From: Climacteris rufus
Lineage: Eukaryota > Chordata > Aves > Passeriformes > Climacteridae
NCBI GenBank assembly: GCA_013398175.1
Contig: VZRZ01003209.1
Span: forward strand, 266,842-330,841
Length of the DNA: 64,000 bases
Direction: 5' to 3'
Of this stretch, positions 11,051-25,600 are shown one piece after another. The position numbers and the translations under genes were made by a program. Under the pieces are notes generated by a model. That model ran no database searches. It worked only from the letters and a program-made list of their open reading frames with translations, and was not told the DNA's origin. The number at the start of each line of letters is the position of its first letter. Position 1 is the first letter of the stretch.

Positions 11051-13677
11051 CTGTCTCTAAAAGCTTTGCTGAGCTGGGTTTTTGAATAATCTTTCCTACC
11101 AAGTCATATCAAGACTTTGTTAAGCTGTAAACTTCAGATCATGTAATTTCTCTGCCCATCTCCTTTTCAGACCAAAGAAACCCTTTCCAACCTTTCCTAG
11201 TTTCACTTTAAATTCTCCAAACATAACCTCCTTGCCTTTCTTACTTCCTTTTCATCTTTGGCAGGTGTTGGAAGACTGCTAATGATTCTGTTCTTCATGG
11301 TCACCCTGGCAAATACGCTGAGCCTGTAAGAAGTACAGAAAAAAACCCATAGGTTATTAGGATTTTTTTTTTGTTGTTAAGTTTCCATGGAGACAAATAA
11401 AAAATAAATTATCAATTTTGTGCTTCATTTCTTCTGACTTCTTCCCACTACCAGGGAAACTGTATGCATGTTACCCCTCTCATTTCCGTATTTTGGTACC
11501 CTGATTGTTTGTCTAATGACTGAATTAATTTTGTGGACCTGGCCTGGCGAGCCTGGCTGCAGAACATCTTTGAATGTTGCAGAAGTGCACTGGCTACAGG
11601 AATTTTGGATGAATAAGAACAGGGACTACAATTCTACAGGAGCATCTTATGTCAGAGGGCTTGGAAGTCATTTGTGAAGGAGAGAAAGCAGAAAATGTAT
11701 CAGACAAAAAAGTGAGTATACATTAGCAGGATATACAGAAATATTTTGTTACAGGTACTACTGTACTGGAAATACATCTGGAAGAGAGCAGCTCTATCAT
11801 ATAAGAACCAAAACAGAAAACTCTGTGCCTGAAATCGCTGTACAGTACATTGCCTTATACAAAAAGATATACTGTACAGAAAGTTGAGTTTTGCAATTAT
11901 TTTCTTTAGAATAATGAGAGTTAACATTGTTCTTCATATATTTTTCTCTGTTTCTGTGGTTTGATATTTGTAGGCAACTGTATGCCATGGAATATGCCCT
12001 AAATGTTTACTACTAAAATTCTATTCATGCTGTCTGGTAAAGTGGCTACATAAAATGTTATCAAGTATATCTTATAAAATACAATGATAAAAAGCTGTGG
12101 AATATATGGAATATACCTCCTACAGTGATGATACAATGCTATGAAATTTACCTCATGAAGTGCTAGGAAAGCTACATCTAGGGCACTGATCAAACTGTGA
12201 AACTAATTAATTTGAAAGGGTTCTACTTTTGCAGTACTCAAATATATTTACTTAGAAACTAGTGTAATTCTGATCTCCCAGGTGGAAGGGAAAGAGGAAG
12301 GACAGCTCAAAGTCACCATTTTGAGCACATTAAGAGAAGAAAAGGCATGACAGAATTCTTGTCTAGGAGTAAGCTGGACCAGGAACTATAAATAGATAGG
12401 CAGAGTCAGACAACACTATAAACACATTGTTCTTGTGACAATATAAATCAGTCCCTCAGACTGACATAAATGCAGTTTATCCTGTCCAGGCGGGAGGAGA
12501 ATAACAAAAAATACCACCATGTGTCAGCACATCAGGGACGTTTCATTTGGAAAAAACCCACAGTTTAGCCTGTTATACTTTATTATTCATATTACATACA
12601 AACAGTAAAAATTTGGGTTAATTTAACACAAAGCACACTTTTTCAGACTTTCCTCACAAAACACGATGCCTGTGTTTTGTACTTCCTTAGAGTCTTTTCA
12701 GAATCTGAAGTCAAGAAAAAAATTAGGACTTCTAAGAGAAATCTCATTGTCAGAATAATAATCACCTTCTTCTCTGTGGGTTTTATTATTCCTCTGTGCA
12801 CTGCTCACAGTAAAATACAGCTTGGTGATTGCATTCCAAGTCTAAATTTATCCTTGCTTCTTTTTCTATAGACATGTGATATAAGCATTTCCCTGAGGTC
12901 CAAATTTATTGCTGTTGTTCCAACACTGCCAGGTATCCTAGGTGTCACTCCTCTTTACCCTTCCATTCTAAGTGGCTTCATTATTCCAGCAGTTACAGAG
13001 GTTTTCTAAATATTTTTGTCTCCCCAGAAATAAAGGTGATCCAGGACCTCTGATGATCTCCAAGGAGCTGCGTGATGTATGGCATAAAACTCAATATTAC
13101 CACTCTCACAGGGAAAAACTTGTCTGTTCACTTGATCTGAGCTAAATCAGGGTTGAAGCATTTATGAGCAACAAGTAAGTAATCAATGGTGATGGTGAGA
13201 GAACAACACCTTCAGAATCAGCGTCAGCAATACAACAGATAGACCACAGTAGTATTTATGAGGTGTTTAAAAAAGACCTGCAGAATTATAAACACACTTC
13301 AATACCTAAATTCACCCAAACTGTCACATGCAGAGAGCATTGCAGGCCTGCCCACTGTGTTGGGTACTTAACATAAAATGGCCTCAATGTTTGTTGATTC
13401 CATAAATGTACTCTCACTGGAGTGCTGAACATCTGTTGGGGCACCACTTAGGTCAGCAGACAGAGCTTTCTATCTTAGTGATTTGTTATATGTTTATTAT
13501 AATCCCATAAGAATGTATGAACTGTAATAGTCTTTTAGTTTGTTAGCCAAAGTAAGCAAATTTCAGTTAACTGTCTGCATTTGCCCAGTAATTAACCTTC
13601 AGCCAAAAAACCTTTTAGCCTAAAAGCCTAACCTAGTCAGATTCTCCAGGCTCTGAAGGTGCAGGAGGAAGTATGGC

Positions 13678-13700
13678 TTTGCAGTGTTTTACACTGCAAA
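13678..13700. repeat. Perfect 10-bp inverted repeat with 3-nt loop
   Basis: The arms tttgcagtgt (13678-13687) and acactgcaaa (13691-13700) are exact reverse complements around TTT. The stem is too short for a microRNA precursor and is listed as structure only. Confidence 0.85.
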
Positions 13701-16700
13701 AAGACAAAAAGGCTATAATATGTAGAGAACTAGGAAGCTTATAGGCAATATCATGAAATACATCAAGACAAATATCAAGAATGCATTTACATAATACTTA
13801 GATTTAATTTGATGATTGCCTGGGTTATCTTAAGAGAGCTTATATGTTTTGTTTTCTGTTCATTGAATTTACTGTTTCAAAAGGAACAGCTTTGTGAAAG
13901 CTGGAGAATTAAATCCCTTTATCTGTCCACTGAATTAGTTCAACTCTGGGAGCTGTTGTATTTATCTGTTGGACTTTAACCAAGAGCTATTCAACAGAGA
14001 AGGTGCTTCTGTCTGCTGAGAGCAATGACAAGAATGCCAACAGGGATTCAACTTTCTGAGCCAGTAACTTCAAAGTGAACTGTGCTTTCATTTCAGCACA
14101 AGGTAAGGATGTATAGCCAGCAATTTTGAAAAAAGTCTGTGCCTTGGCATTACTCTAAAGTGTCATCTGCCAAGGGTTGTCACCAGCCAAAAGGTTATAA
14201 TGTGTAAGGAGTTCTTTCAGCAGTAAAAAGATGTTTCTGGCACAATTTCCGATCCATAAATCTGAAAAAAGTTTACTTGCTTCCCTTAAGGGTCCTTATA
14301 AGAAGGCTAGGCTTCTAAACTCAGAAGTACTGAATCTATGTACAACACAAAAAATCAACTGTCTGTCAGAAAAAAAGTACAGAATAGACTTGTGTAGCTC
14401 ATAAACTACATCAAACTGTCATCTGAAGATGAGAGAGCATATGATAACAAAGAAATGTGTGCATGATTTGTGGTAATATGGTATGGAATTGTAGTCCTTC
14501 TAAAAGAATAGGTGACATAGATTTAAGGCTGACCAGACTGAATGAAAGATCGGATTACGCCAGGCAATGAAATATGGCTGTGCAGTTAATTTCCTTAGTG
14601 GATGAAGTTCCATAAAATGCTACTGCCCCCAAAATCTGCTTCTTACTTATTTGTTGTTTCTTTGAAGATGAACTGTAGAAGGACTTTTGTGCTTGAAATC
14701 GTACTTTCCCCCACCCAACTATATCAGTGTTTCTGTGTAAAAGATTCTAGTCTCCCAATCAACTTTGTTTTTTTTGTATCACTGTAATATTTAAATAATC
14801 AATCACCAATCAGGACACCATTGTGCCAGACAAAAAAATTGAAGGAAATCTATGCCATAAAGAGCAATTCTCTGGATACAGCAGTGACCTTATTCTGTGT
14901 CAGGACATAAAATTCATTATTATTCATTATCGCAAATGTTATCTACAGCAGTCACTGAAAAATCTGCTTTAACCATGGTCCAACATTTTAACTTGTTGTC
15001 TTCTCTCATCAAATGACATTCAGTTTAGGTCAGACAGTCCATACAGACTGTATGCCTACAAGCTCAGGAGGTGATCTATGGAAGTGAAAAATCCAAGAGA
15101 AGAGATGCATAAGTAGGAGAGCAAAAGTTTTGTTATATGTATAAATGAGATGCTTTAAAAGTGCTATGAATATATAAAGATATGATAAATTCTTCCATAT
15201 CAAAACATATTTTAGACTGTTAAACTAGTGTTCCAAGTGAAAAATGTCCTTCAGAATATTGTACTTGAAAATAAATTAATAGCATGTTGAAACAGAGATG
15301 CAGTCATGCTGTTAATTTTTGTGTGTTTCTACATGACAAAAAGCCATAAATATGAATGTCTAATAAAATTATATTCTATTGATAAGTGACAGAATATGTT
15401 TGACACAATGAAAAATGAGAACAGAAAGGCAATTGTAACAATTAACATTGCTTAATGCATTACTAATCATCATTTATTCTTTTGTTGTTAATAACTATAT
15501 CTTCGCAAACTCAGTATCAATCAACTTTGTACGAATGTAATGAAAAAGTTTTAAAGACTGATCTTTACATTAATTTCTCAGTTCTTATATGAATAGGGAA
15601 TGGCCAAGTATAATTTCATGGCATACTGTCTTTTCTTAAGAAATTGCCTGGGGTCTAAAGGGCTTCTCCTGAAGTGCGAGGTCAGCAGTGTGTGTATGAT
15701 TCTGGAGCTCTAACACAAATCTGTAAGTGTGATGAAAGCAAATTTAACGGAATAAAAATAGAAAAACTTCTACTGTGGTGAACCAAATGTACAAGCATAA
15801 GTACACTGTCAGTAGTTTCTATGGCAGAAGGTGAAATTTAAGTGTGTAATAAAAGCCAGTTTGTCAAAGACATCATTCAGGTTTCTGGGTAAGTTTACTG
15901 GGTATTACTCAGATAAATTCATTTATATAAAATATAGTATAGAAGTGGATCATAGTTGTCCTTCCTGAAAGTGAAACCTACGAATGGCCAGTGATTTAAC
16001 TTTATTCCAGAGAAGATTTGCATATAAGTTAAACTGTACACTCTTTGCATTGACTCACGTGAACAGCAACACTTCTGTATAACAGGGAAAGTTAATGATT
16101 TTTCAAATTGCCTTGAGACTCGGACAGTAAGTGATGAAAAGAATGCACATAAAAATTATTATGTTGATTTCAGGCAAAATACTGAAGTGTCATCTAGGAA
16201 ATGTGGATCTTGTCAAAGGAACGACACAAATCAATTTTACTCAAACAGGGTTTCAGAATGCAAACAATAAAACTAAGAAAACTACCGTGAATGCGACATT
16301 GTGTAAAAATAAATAACATGAAAATCCGATATTGTTCAGAGAACAAATTCTGTTGATTTCACTACTACACCTGCTATGGTTAATTAGATTCCTATATTTT
16401 TCTTACAGGTGTTGGAAATGTAGGAGTGCTAATTCAACAAGAACTGTTCTCAACTTGCCCGTGCTGTGTCACCTCACACCCACCCACCCAAGCTGAGGGA
16501 GAATGATGACTCCTCTGTTACACATCTCAAGCTTCAGCTTCATGGAAGACTCTAATGCTTGTGGCCTTGTGTACTCCTGCTAAGTCTGAAGTGAAACGCA
16601 TGGGTGGTATTTGAGTCGTCATACAGGGAAATCTGTTGGATAGACAAGACCAGAACCAAGGCATTAGCAAACTGTAGCAGATTATGAAATATTAAAATAT

Positions 16701-18930
16701 GAAATAATTATGAATGGTGGCTGATACTGTGAGAAGCAATTAAGAAAATCAAAGCTGTCTTCAATACATTCTATTTAGTCATCCTGATATAAAATATACA
16801 ACAATAAATATAAAGCAATGGTCTGTGCATCCTAGTTTGGAATGATAGAGGCTAACAGAATAATACACAATATCAGATTTGTCCAAGTATTTGTGACCTG
16901 AATGATCCAAAATATCTGAAAGCATTTAATCCTGGCATTAATGGAAGGTATATCATATGGTATATCACAGACAGTCTATATTGAGGGGGATCCATCCTGT
17001 TTTTCTGTACCCATGCCCCAAATATTCTAGACACACAAAATTTCATCACCCTTGTTCTTCCTAAAGCCATGACAAGGCTGCCAGAATTAGAAGGAAATAG
17101 TGAGTGTCTCCTTCCAGACAAAAGATATGTATTTGGAAAGAGAAAGCACATACACAAGATATTGTTAAACAGGAAGATTTCAGTGAATTGCAAACAAATG
17201 CACTTAAGAGAGAAGAAAAGCATGCCTGGTGTATACTGGAAGCTAAATTAAGTTTTGCTGATTTTGATGGAAATATAGCTTTTAGTTTTGTTTTCATTTT
17301 AAGAAAGTGAAATCTGCTCTTCTAATATTTGAATGAGAACTCCTGTTTAAAGAACTATGAACTTGCTTAGAATTGACTATGAACACAAAATTGAAGATGC
17401 AAGTCAAAGAAACAGAATATAATATTTGGATGCACATTATAATAAAATTAGTAACATATATAGAAATTTTCATCAAGGAAGAACAGATGTCTCGGTCAAA
17501 ATATGACATTGCCTCTGGGAAAGCAGAACACATCCAGGGACCTAATAAAAGTGTTAGCAGTAGTCTCCAAAGCTGCAAGCAATAGTCCCTTTATAGAGTC
17601 ATTAATGGTATTATAATTACTCTGAACAATTTTTAAAATACTAGATAAGAAACTAATGGATGTGGTGACTAATTTTTTGTAAAGCATTGAGCTGTAACAT
17701 TAACTTCCAAAATCAAATATTAATCCTGATTTTCACCATGTACCCATTATTAAAACGTCAAAGCTTTATTAAAATATTTCATGTGCATATTTTATTTTTT
17801 TGTTTTAATCTGGAATTCTTGCCCTATTCTTTCACAGTCAGTGTCGGTACAAGTGGTTTAAGTGCCTTTTGTCTTTTTTTTTCTGTCTTTCCTTCTGAAG
17901 TGTCTCCTGTGTTCTTTACTCCATTTTATTCTGGGAGTTTCTCATACATCACCACTTGTCTCCACCTTTTTCCTCTACATTTCTTTGATCCTCTCTTAAC
18001 TTTTTTTTAGGTCTAAATCTTGATTATGGAGTGAATGGATGCTTGCCTGTGTCAGAAATTGAGGTTGCAGGTATGTCCAATCCTAGATTTTAGTTGTCTA
18101 CAATTTTTAAGGCACACTTGTTTTTGTAGGCAGTACAAGTGGGATGAAGAATAAACAGATTTATATATGCACTACCCTTAGGTACTTTGGTCTAATAATT
18201 GAATACCCCACTGGATGTGAATCCACTGAAGAAAACCTTCAATACACGCTCAGAGGAGAGACCAATGAGCTTTCTCATTACACTGCTGTGGAAATAACCC
18301 ATATGGCTGTGTCTCTACTGGTGTACATACTTTATTTTAATTGAAATAAAAGTTATGTTAGAGGAATGATAAGTTCAGTTGTTGCATCCTCTGCAAAATA
18401 TAGCAAATCACATGCATTCCACTTTGCAATGAGATTAAATGTAGGTAAAGAACAGGCCAAAGAGGGGATATTGTCTAGTCTAGATGTATGTAGCAGAGAA
18501 ACAGCTAGGCCAACTCCCTTCTGTTGTGTTCATTAGGCAACCTATCCCTGCATATAGCCAAAAGAGTAACATATTTCTGGAATAAAACAACACTTTAAAC
18601 ACCAGACTATTAACTGCATTTTGATATGAAACTCTTCCTCTGACTCCCCCAAATCCTATTTCTATAGTAGCTTGCAGAGACTGACAAATATCAGCAGTCA
18701 GGGCATCAATTGTTGCCTCAGATTTCACACAGCTGTATTGAGGAAGGTATTGATGCACAGCTGTGCCCAATCAGGCTTGCTTAGGGAAATCAGGCAACTC
18801 CATAAAATGTTCTCCCAGGAAAGACATAGGAGAGTGAAATGTTTATAGAGGGGACATTCCTTTCTCCTCTGGTAAGGTAAGGATTTTTTTATTTACTTTT
18901 TGCAAGTGTTTGCTTGGTGGTATCTTCTGA

Positions 18931-21900
18931 GGTTTTTGTTTGTTTTTTTTTTTTTGGTCTGATGATATTTGTTGTATGTCTCAATAAGGCAATCTGTATT
19001 TCTGTCTTCAGTTCAAAATTTGTTTTGGTTGCAGAAAACAGTGAAGGACAATGCATATTTATGATGGTCTGTTTTGTTTTGTTTTTCCATTGGTCAGCAA
19101 AGCAAGCTTATAATATTATTTGGCTATGAAGGTCTTAAAATATGTTTGTAGTCTGGTAGGTTAGTAAGTGAATGCAATTATGGGGTCCAAATAGTTCCGG
19201 TGAAAAAGGATATTTCTTGGTAAAAAACAATTACTTGCTTTAGGGAGCTGTGCAAGTTAAGGCATTTGCTGGAAAAGAGGTTTATTTTAGAGCCAAAGGT
19301 TTCAAAGACCCTACCTTATAAGATCTAGGGAAGCAGAGAATGTAACTAGACTTTTGCACAAGACTGAACTTGTGTCCTATGTTGGGTGTACTTGATCTCC
19401 TGAAAGACAAGGCAATGGATGTCTGAATTTCCTTTCAAGAGCTACAAACTTCAAAACAGGAGGTTCTTGCTAATGTTTATTTGTCATGTGGAAGAGTTCA
19501 AGCCCTTTTAATTGAAACTTATCTGTATGACAGTTATGAAAACTGTTGTTTCATGTTGTCCCTGAGACTTCATAGTAGTATTATAGATAATGAGAAAAAA
19601 TTACTAAATGTGCAAGTGTCTGCTGACCTATGCGACCAAATTTCTGCAAATTTAAAATAAGTAAAGGGAGATGGGTGAAATTGTTTTTTTACATTACTTC
19701 TCTGTGCAGTGCTTTTAGTTAGCTGATGTTTTCTATATTAAAATCTATTAAAGATACGCTAGGATTTCTAAGGGAAAGGTTAATAGTGTTATCATATGTG
19801 GGTTGTACTAACTGATTTACTGACAGTTTTTCATTTTTTTTTTTTTTTATAATGTATCTAGGTATTTGTAATGTCCTGTTTGACGTTACACCTCAGTTAT
19901 ATAGTGTAACATAAGAGTTAGGTTTTTGGTGTTTTTTTGGTTTTTTGGTTTTTTTTTTGTTGTTTTTTTCACTCACAATCTTATTCTGGAGATGTATGAC
20001 ATGTGTTCTCTTGCCATGTTGGTGTGGAATCCTTTAACTGTGGAGTACTAACTGGCCTAAATATAGTTGTTGCCTAGAAACCCCATTATAGCCAGGTAAC
20101 ATAGCAGAAGACCTAAATTCTATCTGACACTAGTGTAATCTTGTCTGCCCTGTGCCTACACATGAAAACTGAAAGATGCTAGTGCTTAAAGTATATGATG
20201 TCAGTTGTATTTGTACTTCAAATGTATGCTTCCTCACTGTGTGAGTAAATTATAGTAACTGTGCACTTAATTTCTATGCACTTACAAGATCCTTATTGAC
20301 ACATCTTGTTTCTGCCTTTGATTTGTATTGTCTGTAACAGTAGTTATTTTCCATTGTTTTTGTAAAGAAGTGGTATTGTTTGCTTTCTTCTGACACTCAA
20401 TATATTTATGCTTTGCACTTTTTTTCCCTTGAAGCAGAAAAGGAATGAAGATGTATTTGTAATTGTCTAGAGGGCAAGGTGGGAAATAAGTGAAACAGTG
20501 CAAGGATTCTTCCTGCCTCAGCATTTCCCTTATGTGACCTTTAATGAGCAAGCATTCTCCTTTGCTTTAGAAACCTGCCTAGAAACTCTGTTATACAATG
20601 ACAGGACACAATTACTACCTAACACAGTCTGTGTCTTAAATACAATCATTAAAAATAAAAATTACTGTTTCACATGGTCATAATGGAAAATATTTTGTAT
20701 ATATTCCTTTGTGTGCTCTTCAAACAAACTGCTTAACATTTGTTCATTAGAATAAGGTGTCTAAAGTTTTCTTCTTGCTTATTAATCATCTTTTACATAT
20801 TTACTTAGCACAGGAGATTAACAAGTCTGTTCTTACTTGTCTTACTCTCTTCTGGGTTAGGCAACTAGTCACTTTTATGTCTTGATGTTTTTTCACTATT
20901 AAGAGGTTGATACCTTCAGCAGAGAGGATTTTGCTGGTTGAATATTAGTGTCCTTGTTTTATGTATAGAAAAAACAATGAGCATGGAGACCAGACCCTTA
21001 AAAATTTAACTAAAAATTCAGTTGAAAGCAAACATGAATACTCTGTCTTAAACATAGCTAAACTGAATGGCTTTCAGAATTTTTGTAATACAGCTTCTAT
21101 TATATTTTTAGCAACCCCAAATTTTTTCACTTTTGAGTCTGGAGCATGGTCTGGGCTATCTAGGTTGCATTCTTTCTTGCTAGGCAAGTATATGGCTTAT
21201 TTTCTGAAATTGTTATTGTAACCACATTATGTATTTTTAGATGGGGTGTGTGTGGTTTTGTTGTGCTTTGGGTTTCTTTTGTGCTAGACCTATACAGAGC
21301 ACAAGCAACTCTTGGGAAGACTGGCTTATATAGTAGAGACCTACAAACTAAAGGGAAGGCTTGAAATTTTTTGTTAGTTTGCCACTTTTAAGCTACTGAA
21401 ACTTGGACAAAAGTATAAAGAGTTAGCATTTTATAATTAAATTTTAATTCCTACCTTAGTCATAACTGCTCATTGAAGATTGCTGGAGTGCTAGATTCAG
21501 GCCTAACTAATACACTGAAGGTGGAATTGAATGCACTTAATATTTGAGTTTCTGGAGCAGTGTCTTCGATATCTGAGAGTCAAGCTTAAATACAGTATTG
21601 TGAATGGAATCTAGACCTGTTGCAAAAGCTCCAAGAAGCCCTTTTTCTGTTTTGGTATAAGTGCTAGACGTGAAGACAGTTTAGTTTTGCCAAGGAAATC
21701 TGACCCACCTCTTTTTAAAAGGTCACTTTCATATGGAGTTGCTCCTTTAAGACTTTGGTGCCTATTTACTTATTTCAGTAAATACTGGTTTGTGTAAAGG
21801 GTTGTGAAATTACTGGCTATGCCACTTTGCAACCCACTTAAGCTGCAGATTTTAGAATCTTATTTTGTAGTGCTGGACTTACCTGAAAGCATATCCTAAT

Positions 21901-22149
21901 GCTAAATACTGAACCTTTCAGAAAATTTGGCTTTAGTCGTTTCATTTGCACTTTTGGCTGTCTTCATTGCCATTTGATTTGGGTCAATTTTTTTTTCCTT
22001 TTAAAACACTGCTTTAGGGTTTTTCTTGAGAGTTCTTTTTATCTGTTTAATGTGGCTCTTGAAGCAGGGGGAAAACACATTTCTTTTGAGGCAGTCATAG
22101 CAACACAGCAAAAACAGCAGGGGAGCACGCCAATGTTTTTTCTCTATAT
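18931..22149. other. T/G-rich non-coding sequence with poly(T) tracts
   Basis: No exon or repeat family recognised. The plus strand looks rich in T and G, with low-complexity tracts at 18931-18957 and 19921-19969 and a long T run near 19834-19848. Open frames are short and unrecognised. Confidence 0.45.
19921..19969. repeat. T-rich (GGTTTTTT)n low-complexity tract
   Basis: Directly visible run of T blocks separated by G or GG. Confidence 0.9.
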
Positions 22150-22383
22150 AACCCATATGCTATCAAGATTCATTTGAGGTATATGTGCTATCCTGAGGCC
22201 AGTCAGGAGTAAGGGAATTAAAGGTGGGTATCTATTCGAAAGGCCTTCAAAGGTACATTTAGGGCAGACAAAGCCCCCTCCTTGGGGCATCACCCAAAAT
22301 GGGCGATGAGTCACGAGTTCTCCACACCATTATGGGTCTGGTCCATTTGCATATCAGCATAGATATACCAATTAAAACTTTAC
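22150..22383 (-). mobile_element. Partial LTR, minus strand, of an endogenous retroviral element
   Basis: Read on the minus strand, the block opens with TGTAAAG directly after a purine-rich tract (see 22384-22600). It holds an octamer ATGCAAAT-type motif near 22345-22355 and a GC-richer segment around gactcatcgcccattttggg. The layout of frame stop, polypurine tract and TG start is what is expected at the 3' LTR of a retrovirus. The far end of the LTR and its AATAAA signal were not found, so the copy is probably truncated or decayed. The family is not named. Confidence 0.45.
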
Positions 22384-22600
22384 AATTTCCCCCTAGCTCC
22401 CTTAGCTTGCTCCCCCCTCTTTAGAAGCTTGGGTCTGGGCAGCCTGGATGTCCTTGAAGGGTAAGTACAGAGAGGCACTGTTATGTCTATAGCTCGTTAG
22501 TTGCTGTTCTCTATAAAGCATACATGCCAGGCAATGCAGAATTTGAAAAATATAAGGGTTAAAACCTAAGGCAACAGATTTTCTCAATATTGACAAAGTT
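22384..22600 (-). pseudogene. Relic of retroviral internal region: end of last frame plus polypurine tract
   Basis: On the minus strand a frame of about 64 codons runs from 22596 to a TAA near 22402. It is followed within a few bases by the purine-rich tract agggagctaggggg, then by the putative LTR start at 22383. In retroviruses the last reading frame (usually env) ends just before the polypurine tract, so this may be the decayed tail of that gene. The peptide has a hydrophobic patch near its start but no motif I can identify. A stop lies just upstream, so only a fragment is left. The purine tract and position suggest the identity; the protein alone does not. Confidence 0.35.
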
Positions 22601-25600
22601 TCTCAGCTATGTTTAATGCAAAAGTCTGACTATCTTACAGTGCTAACTATGATGGTGCTCTGTTTCTTTGGGGGAAAAGCCCTTCTTATATTAAAAAAAA
22701 ATATATTTGGCACAGCAGTCCCTTGGTATTAGTAAGGCTGAAGCTCTTTACTAAGGCAGCAATGAAGCTGTTGAGGTGGAGTTTTCCAGGGCCTCTGTGG
22801 CACTTTCTTACATTCCTCTCATGTTGTTATTCCCAGACTGCTGGTCTTGTGCTCTGTGCCTGCAAACCCTGATAGTATTGTTGTGGCAGGTTCTTAAGGC
22901 AAGTGACTGTTACTGATATGAAATTCATCTTCCTCCTCTGTAGGTTTTTTTTTGTGTTTTGTGGATTTGAGTTTGTACTATTTAGAATATGTGAGTCTGG
23001 ACTATTAAAGATTAATAACTCAAAACATTTGCCCATTTGTGGAGGTGCTTTGCTGAGGTCAGGTTTGCATACCTGGAGGGGGGAGGTGAGTTTCTGGGCA
23101 TGTAGTGGCCAGTTTGCATAAGACAGAGGGGAAGGCTACAAGCTGGATTTTGAGGCAAATCCTGCAAGGCGAGATGGTGCCTTTTCTCATGCTAATTGCC
23201 CTCCCTTCATGGGCTGTTTGACCTGGCATTTATATAACTTTTCTCAGTTTTTTTATATGTGTGGTTTACTTTTGGTTGACTGACTGTTCCTTTAACATAG
23301 GCATGCTTTCATTTTTTGCTAGTTTATATCATTTTATAAGGCAGAAATCTAGTTATAGTAGTTATTACAGAATGAAAAAGTTACTGTAATGGTTAAAAAT
23401 GCTGATCAGTTGGGCAAACAAAAGCAAAACAGTTAAAAATATTTAGACATAGGGGTTATCCAAGTTGGCCAGGTACGTCTTCAGGGAAATAATGTCAGTA
23501 TCAGAAGAAAATATTATCAAGAAAATGAAGCACAAAAAATTGCTCTTCAATTGAAACAAGAGTTAGGAGATCTACTGATTAGAAAGAATTGTGACTTCAA
23601 GGATGAGCTTTAGATATATAGGAAGTTTAACAGGAATATCACAAAGCTTTCATGATTAGTAGCGTGTTGCATAACTAAAAAATTAGTATGTAAAGCATAG
23701 TAGATTATTTTCCAAAATATTAAGCCTTTCAGGGAAAAAAAACTTCATTAACTTCCTAAAATTTCTTGAAAGCTATGGCCAATATGTAGAAGCTTACATC
23801 AGGCATCTTGCAATAAACCTCTGGGAACAGCCCTACAGTATTGGTTAATACGCTCATTTGATTGGTAGTCCGTTGAGATCTTCATTAGCACTTTTTTCCA
23901 GATAGGGAAAGTAAGAATATTTTTTGACAATTCATATGCAAATAGCAGAACATATACCTGTAATTGGCCACTATTGGAATGTATTAAATGCACAGTGATT
24001 TCCTAGAAATCTCATTTTACTAGATTGTTTCCCACCACTTATGGATTTTTTAATCCAAACTCTTTGTACTAAATATTCACCTGAAACTATGGAGCAAAAC
24101 ATGTCTGCTGAAGGGAGACAACAGGTTTTAAGCTATGTCTGTCAGAGTTAGAGGCTGGAGTTAGAAGCCTAGAAAGATAGAATTAATTCTTGTCATGACT
24201 ATTTTGGCATCAAGAAATTTAATTTTTTTTACTTCTTTTTGAGTGGGCAGAGAAGAATGTTACTTAAAAGACTGCTTATAGCACCTTGATTATTAAACTA
24301 CATTGCTTCAATTGGAAGATGATATATAAGGGTATAAATATTTTTTAAATGGAGCATTTAAAAAAAATCACTGAATCCACTAAGGAGCTGTTTTCTATTT
24401 CTGCTTTCAGGTGGCTCCCATAAGGGAAGTAATACAGTTTCAAATTTCTCTGAAAAGGGAAGAGACTTATTAGTATATAATACTACAGCTATATATATAT
24501 ATAGGCTGGTTGGCATGTATTACTTAAACATTCTGTGCTTTTGAACATGTCAGCATTATGGAAGTAGTCAATATTTGAAGATGTTTTAAGGGCCTATGTT
24601 TAGGTAGATTTCTCAACTTCAAACAAGTCTGTGCAAGTGTGTCCTTAAGGAGTTAGGTTCCTTCAAAATGTATTGTTCAGGAAAGTGGATTTCTCTTGGT
24701 CTACTTCTATCATCTATCCTAAAATGATTGTGCTGTCATTCTTTAGGATTAATCAATATGGATCTTATGCAGTTGAAAAGGGGCTATCTTTTTGCTAGGT
24801 GAATTTTGCTAGAATGAAATATGACTCTTGCAAGAACTTATACCTTTTATTCCCCTGTGCTGAAGATGAAAAGAATAAATCTAAAACTGAAATTCTCTTC
24901 ATGCAATATAGCAGGTCAGCATTTCTGGCCTCTTTCTTTGCTTAAAGTTTTTATGAGTACCCTTATAAATTTTGTGGGCTTCTGAATCTTAGGCTGTACG
25001 AAAGATTAAATTTCATCATCTGGGTGATGCCAAACTTTTGTTGACATCTCATTTGTGCTTTGAGAGGTATTGCTTTAGGATGTTATGCTTATGCCTACCT
25101 ATATTGGTAAATTAAATAAGTCTATGGGTATGCCATGAATTCAGCCATAGTGTGTCAGCTAGCCTTAGTGCCAGAACATTAAACTCTTACTCTTTAAAGT
25201 ATAATTGTGGTTTCTAAATTGGCATTTGAGAGCAGTTTTTGAACCTTGCCAACTCCTGAATTGTACCCAAGAATAGTTTGGGAAAGCACTGTTTAGTCCA
25301 GGCCAAAACCCATGCCAGGCAAGACTCTTTTAACAATTAAAAGGACAGATAATTGAATTCCAATGCTGTGGAACACATCCTAGGACTTCCAATGAAACAG
25401 TATATGTCTAGCCAATGTAATAAGCTAAAGAGTATTTTGGTTTTATTAATAACACTACATTTCAATATGTCACTTAACTTTAGAATTGGCACTTAGGGGA
25501 GCACACAAAAATTGCTTTAATTGGGAAATGTAATGAATTTAAACTGTAGACAAAATAATTGACGCAGCCTTGAACAATTCAGGGTCTCTTTTGTGGCAAA

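Larger units (their letters stand above)
9463..18930. other. Long AT-rich non-coding stretch
   Basis: About 9.5 kb without recognised coding sequence or repeat family. It contains the T/GTTT-rich simple repeat at 10937-11050 and a perfect short hairpin at 13678-13700. Open frames such as 16873-17223 (minus) and 17687-18010 (plus) are short, AT-rich in composition and resemble no known protein. Somewhat GC-richer patches near 12240-12540 and 16440-16620 show nothing I can name. It could be intronic or intergenic. Confidence 0.5.

Noticed and set aside
12386..12395. CTATAAATAG, a perfect MEF2-type site and possible TATA box
   Set aside because: A single 10-base motif in AT-rich DNA is expected by chance.
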